Source: Eudorina sp. 2006-703-Eu-15
Taxonomy: Eukaryota > Chlorophyta > Chlorophyceae > Chlamydomonadales > Volvocaceae
Assembly (NCBI GenBank): GCA_003117195.1
Contig: BDSI01000013.1
Coordinates: 673,729 to 737,728 of the forward strand
Length of the DNA stretch: 64,000 nt
Direction of reading: 5' to 3'
The position numbers and the translations under genes are program-made. Of this stretch, positions 59,586 to 64,000 are shown one piece after another; the stretch's first letter is position 1; each line of letters begins with the position of its first letter. Below the pieces are notes generated by a model that saw only the letters and a program-made list of their open reading frames with translations, did not search any database and was not told the origin of the DNA.

Positions 59586-62500
59586 CAGGATCGCCTGCAA
59601 ACCGGCTCGCGCGGACAGCAGCTCAGCCGCGGAGCGCCCGGCCCTGCGGGCCACCAGGCGCGGCGCTGTCGCCCTGCCCCGGGCGACTCAAGAGCGAGAG
59701 TGGCTGGGCTGGGCTGGGCTGGGCTGGGCTGCGTGTTCCGGACCTGCCTGCTGCACAATAGGGTTTCCACTCCGGGTTTCTCGTCGGCTCTGACTTCCGC
59801 ACGCTTTGTTGATTTCCGCTTGCTTTGCGGGGTCGATGAAAGAGAGAGGAGAGAGGAGAGGAGAGAGGAGAGGAGCGAGCGGGGCGTGCACAGAGTGCAA
59901 GCATCCACCGCGCCACCGGCCGCGGGAACTGTAACCCCATGTTTCACGACCTGACGGCGTCTCGTCTGACGTGGGCTGCGTGCGTGTGGGGTGTGTGCGT
60001 GGGGGGAGGGACGACTGGCGAGATGTGGGCTCCCACGCAGTGAACCGAGAAGCTTTGGAGTGGCCGCACCCGGGGATGCGCCGCACTGAGGGCACCCATT
60101 GAGGAATGCGAGCTGTGAGGGCGGTGTGTGGCACAGGCAATTCATAGCAGTCAGAGGATCGGCGGTCAAGGTCGATGGGCAGGGGAACGGCCGGGGCAGG
60201 GAGTGAAGGCTGGCAGGAGGCAAGGGATGTGTGCCACGCGTTGGCTTCGGGCGTTCGGGGGACTGGCTGCCGTTGCAACAAGCGTTGCAGTGGCCTCGCC
60301 GCTGTCTGGTCACTTATGTTTCCAGTGTGTGTTGAGCGAGGAACCCGATTGAACACGCCCGTGTGTGTATGTGTGTATGTGTACAAGGAAACTGTGCCGC
60401 GAGTGTGTGAGAGTGTGTATGTAGCGTTCCATATCTGACCGGGCCTGACCGGGCCGGGAGGAGCGGAGGCGACCGTGCCGGGTTTTCAAACATGATGACC
60501 TGTGCTCAAACAGTCCATTACATGTTGGGCGCTGGGTGGACAATGAGGCGGGCACGTCCTGGCAGGGCGCGTGATAAATAAGGCCGGGATGCCTGCTGGC
60601 ATGCCCTGGGCATATTCCACGGACAAGGGCGTAGATGGTACGAGGCGGATGGCTGCACGCTTCCCCCGGACGTTCACGGAATCACCGGGGGCTGTTTCGG
60701 CTTGTGGGAGGTGTGCAACGAGGTTGAATGCGCTCGGGGCAGCCGGTGCCCATATGCTTCGGACTCATATGCAGATATGCTTCGCAGCTGGGCAGGTTGC
60801 ATCAGGGGTCGACAGTGCCGCTGCCTGCGGACTGGGAGTTGGGTTTGGGTCGCCATCTCGGGCACGGCGCGTCGCCGGGTACGTCGCGGACGCAGCCGTG
60901 GAGGTGAGAGGTAATGCGTGCAGGGAGCCAGGAGTTTATGAGTGGAACTGGAGTGCGGATCGGCTCGGTTGCGGTGGCCCCGTGTATCCTCCTGTGTGTG
61001 TTGCGCCTTCGTGGACTTGGGGCGTGGGGCCCGGACACGAGCTAGCACAGAGCAAGAGACAGGCGAGGGCCTTGGCCGACCACCTGGACCGGCCGGGACG
61101 ACGGATGGGCAGCCCGCGGCCTAACAGACGGGTGGCAGCAGGGCTGCAGGGGCGTCAGCTCGTGCGGGCCGTTGCCGCACTCCTGCAGGTGGTCGATTGC
61201 GGCAACAGACGGAGTGGCAAGGGAACTGAAGAAAATTCAATGCACCATGCGCCATGGTCCGAGCCGGTCCGTGCGTAACGACTGAATGCCGTCCGTCCGA
61301 CAGCGGGACGGCACCAGTGATACCCACAGTGGTGGGTAGTGGAGCCCACCCGGGCTCGCGGGCTGCGAATCGAGCTTAGTACCTCCTGGGGTGATGCGTC
61401 GGACGCCCTCGTTGGGGCGCTGCACGGTTGATGCCTGCTCCCGCTTCTGAGTTCTCCCCTGGGGTTTATTTCTGGCATGCTGCCAATTGGCCAATGCAAC
61501 GGAGCTGGCGGGATTGCCAGGTATGGGCAACGTCGGTCAGCGATGGCTTGTTTTTGACTCTAATCTACGGGGCCAGTGGACTAGCTGGTGGTCGCCAAGC
61601 TGAGATGCCGTCGGCAGCAAAGCTCAACGTCCCCCGTTGCGTGCAGGAGGATGACCAACAAGGACCATCATCGCAACGAAGGAATAGGGGGCTTAAGTTG
61701 TGACTGCTGTGGATTCGGACCGATCGGCAGCAGGCTTGGATTCCTCCATCAGGTATCTCCTGTATGCGCAATATGGCTTTTTTTGCAGGTGTGTGGAAAG
61801 GATTTGCACCGCTTCGGAGTGTTCTGTCGTTTCTAGATATGGCGCATTTAGCGATGTTTGATGGACAAGTTTGGAGGGAAATCATTTCGCAAGATTGGCC
61901 TTGCACACCGCTTTTGCGCAATATGCGTTGATGAGAGTACGGCTAGTAGTATGAAGAGTAGTAGCAGCTCAATCTCGCATTAGTAAGGTAACGAAGTGTA
62001 AGGGCCCCAGAACAATGCCCTTGAGCCCTCTGAGCATCAGGATTTTTCAAGGCGAATTATTGCAGATGGGCCCGATGAAGGGGTGCCTTTGCCAGCCCTT
62101 TGCCAACCTCGGACGGATCGGCTTGCCGCTGTCTGCAATTGGATGGGTCGCTTCCTTAAGGAATAATTATAAGGAATTATTTATTGCTGAGTTTTTGTAA
62201 AGTATTCCCGATTTCCTCAACCTTTTGTCGTTTTGGACGAGCATCCGCAAGTCGTCGCGTGCTGGGATGCGCGGAGCCCGTTCTAGCACCAGCAAACTTT
62301 ATTATGACAATCACTCTACCATAATTACCTCAATTAATACATGTTTTGCCCTTCAAACAGTGTTCGTCTCGCGATTGTAATCTACCGGATTCTGCCGCAT
62401 ACGACATCCGATTGCGGACGAGCGCACGACCCCAGAGAATATTGCGCGCCGAGTTGTCACTCTCATTCCAATGACGCCAAAAATGAATCCCTTACCTCGT

Positions 62501-62675
62501 TGTGCGGCTGAAGATGCACGAAACACTGCGCTCTGCACTTTTCGAACAAGCTTACACAGGCTCAAACGGATTCAACGGTACCAGACACAGCAGCCAAGAC
62601 CAAATTTTCCTTTGAATTGGCCAAGGCGCTCACCCGGCGCAGGACCTCCAAGGAGCGCTATGAGCTTGAGTTCCG
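59586..62675. other. 3.1-kb spacer between CCDC25 and Myb genes
   Basis: Begins with the CCDC25 3' untranslated region. It holds a GCTGG pentanucleotide run (59703-59730) and a GAGAG purine-rich run (59840-59880). No protein domain was recognised. From about 61780 to 62350 the sequence is markedly AT-richer, with a TGTAA at 62196 that could end an unidentified transcript. Confidence 0.45.
59930..59934 (+). other. Candidate polyadenylation signal TGTAA for CCDC25
   Basis: TGTAA 345 bp after the stop codon. Confidence 0.5.
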
Positions 62676-63511
62676 ATGGAGGAGGCTAAAGGCCTGAAAC
62701 TGGGCCTCCAAGCGTCGCAGTCTATGCAATCTCAGCAGCCCGCGGGGCCGCCGAGCGCACCGAGCAACTCGGGCCAGCAGCCTATGCAACAGGAGGCCCC
62801 AAAGATCAAGGTGCGTACTTGTCTAGCGCATTCAGGTGTCCAGGCGTGCACCAGGCGCGGCCGGTCCGCGAGACGGCCCGTCAGCTTTGAGGTTTTCGTT
62901 GGGCACTTCTCGGCATGCCAGGGATGTCCTTTCTACGCCCTGAGGTGGATTTATGGGTTAAGGTTGTCGGCCTGCATCTTTCACATGCGAACAGCGCGTG
63001 CGTGACCGTTTGGACTGGACGTTGTCCCTGCCGCGGTCGCGTAGCAAAAGGTGAATTTTCCCCGATGCAGCCTCGGAAGCCATATATCATCACAAAGCAA
63101 AGGGAGAAATGGACAGAGGAGGAGCATGCTAAATTCCTGGAGGCTCTCAAGCTTTATGGCCGAGCATGGCGGAAAATCGAGGGTGAGGCGTGCCGGACAA
63201 GAGCAAGACAGCTTCTAGCCAGCCAGTCAGGACCCACATTGTGACAGAAATTAGCAACAGGATGTCAACATCGCATGTGCAGCCGTGTAATGTGTATTGG
63301 CGCTGTGTTGAATGCAGCACAGTTGACGCACATGACCAACCACCCGGCGTCGTTGACCTGTATACCCTCCGCCTCCTCTCTCTTCCAATTTCCCTCGGAT
63401 TCGCACACCCAGAACACGTCAGCACCAAGACGGCCGTGCAAATCAGGAGCCACGCGCAAAAATTCATCAACAAATTGGAGAGGAACAAGGACACGGGCTC
63501 AACTGAGGATG
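62676..63511 (+). CDS. CCA1/LHY/REVEILLE-like SHAQKYF-class Myb protein, 3' partial
   Basis: Nuclear DNA-binding protein with a single Myb repeat; plant relatives (CCA1, LHY, RVE) and Chlamydomonas ROC40 act in the circadian clock. Exons 62676-62810, 63071-63182 and 63413-63511. The ATG is preceded in frame by a stop at 62667-62669, which supports this start. The leader is [20 protein letters not shown] and Gln/Pro-rich to QEAPKIK. The joined repeat reads [68 protein letters not shown]. KPYxITKQRExWTEEEH and GRAW are signatures of the CCA1-like subgroup, as distinct from other SHAQKYF proteins. The usual SHAQKFF is SHAQKFI here. A donor at 63512 (G|GTGAGC) indicates further exons, probably beyond the window. 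Orthology to ROC40 specifically is inference. Confidence 0.88.
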
Positions 63512-64000
63512 GTGAGCTGGATGCTAGCCGCAGGCGCAACGGCCGCCACTTGAGGGGACGGGGCGCGGTCTCTCAGTACGGGCTGCAGTCCCCACCCTGC
63601 AGTTGGGCTGCAACTGTCGATTCAGCGCTTAGAAGTACAACGACGGGCTCCCCTCAGTTAAAGAGGGGATGTGAAGGGAATGCTTGAGGTGTGCAGTCCA
63701 GGCGCCGAGCTCTTCCGCGCGCCTGAGGGGAAGCAGATGATAGAGGCGCTCGCTAAATTGGTTTATTGAAGGGGCACCCTCTGCCGCACGGCCGTCGGGA
63801 GGCGGCTGGACCCCGTGCCCTGGATAGGAATGCGACCGTGACGTACTGCCGTACATATTCCGGTAATGTGGACGACCCGAATTGCCCGGTGCCATTATGC
63901 AAGCATGCGAGCATAGCGGGTTTGACACTTTGGGTCCCACGATTCGGTCCACCCTGCCACCCCTCACGAGTTTGCGGGCCTCGGCCCACATCAATGCGCC
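63512..64000. other. Intron and downstream sequence of Myb gene
   Basis: Follows the last recognised donor. I see no further block typical of CCA1-like proteins, so the rest of the gene probably lies off the right edge. Confidence 0.4.

Overview
This window reads as nuclear DNA of a volvocine or other chlamydomonadalean green alga. It is very GC-rich, its genes have many introns with GT..AG ends, coding regions carry long Ala/Gly/Gln/Ser homopolymers, introns and spacers are full of microsatellites and minisatellites, and several genes are followed by TGTAA, the chlorophyte polyadenylation signal. The gene products also fit: a SWEET sugar transporter, a plant-type class 3 lipase, a plant-type gamma-glutamyl hydrolase and a CCA1/LHY-like SHAQKYF-class Myb protein. 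Species cannot be fixed from sequence alone. Exon models were built by hand from conserved protein blocks and splice signals. For NSMAF, SWEET, GGH, the nucleolin-like gene, the lipase and CCDC25, all exon phases add up to an uninterrupted frame.

Layout, left to right: a 5'-truncated DHHC palmitoyltransferase (+, 221-2088); a 14-exon NSMAF/FAN-type GRAM-BEACH-WD40 gene (-, 4383-16625) whose introns hold most of the simple repeats; a small ELM2-like gene (-, 16935-17534) divergent from a six-exon SWEET transporter (+, 17863-20307); a 6.8 kb spacer without a recognisable gene but with a ~1 kb array of an 11-bp unit (21647-22643); gamma-glutamyl hydrolase (-, 27105-31332) divergent from a nucleolin-like RRM protein (+, 32267-37977); a giant class 3 lipase of about 2,450 residues (-, 41624-50354); an unrecognised acidic/Ser-rich gene (-, 53072 to about 55966 or beyond) roughly head-to-head with a CCDC25 homologue (+, 56488-59585); and the 5' part of the CCA1/LHY-like Myb gene (+, from 62676), which probably continues past the window edge.

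The genes are unrelated housekeeping and regulatory loci: membrane trafficking and lipid signalling (DHHC, NSMAF, lipase), sugar export (SWEET), folate turnover (GGH), ribosome biogenesis (nucleolin-like) and transcription (Myb, ELM2-like). There is no sign of an operon, virus, plasmid or CRISPR. The most unusual content is non-coding: two large tandem arrays, at least two short dispersed sequence families found almost only in introns, a dispersed 12-bp palindrome-like motif, and a 41-bp near-perfect palindrome over a splice acceptor.
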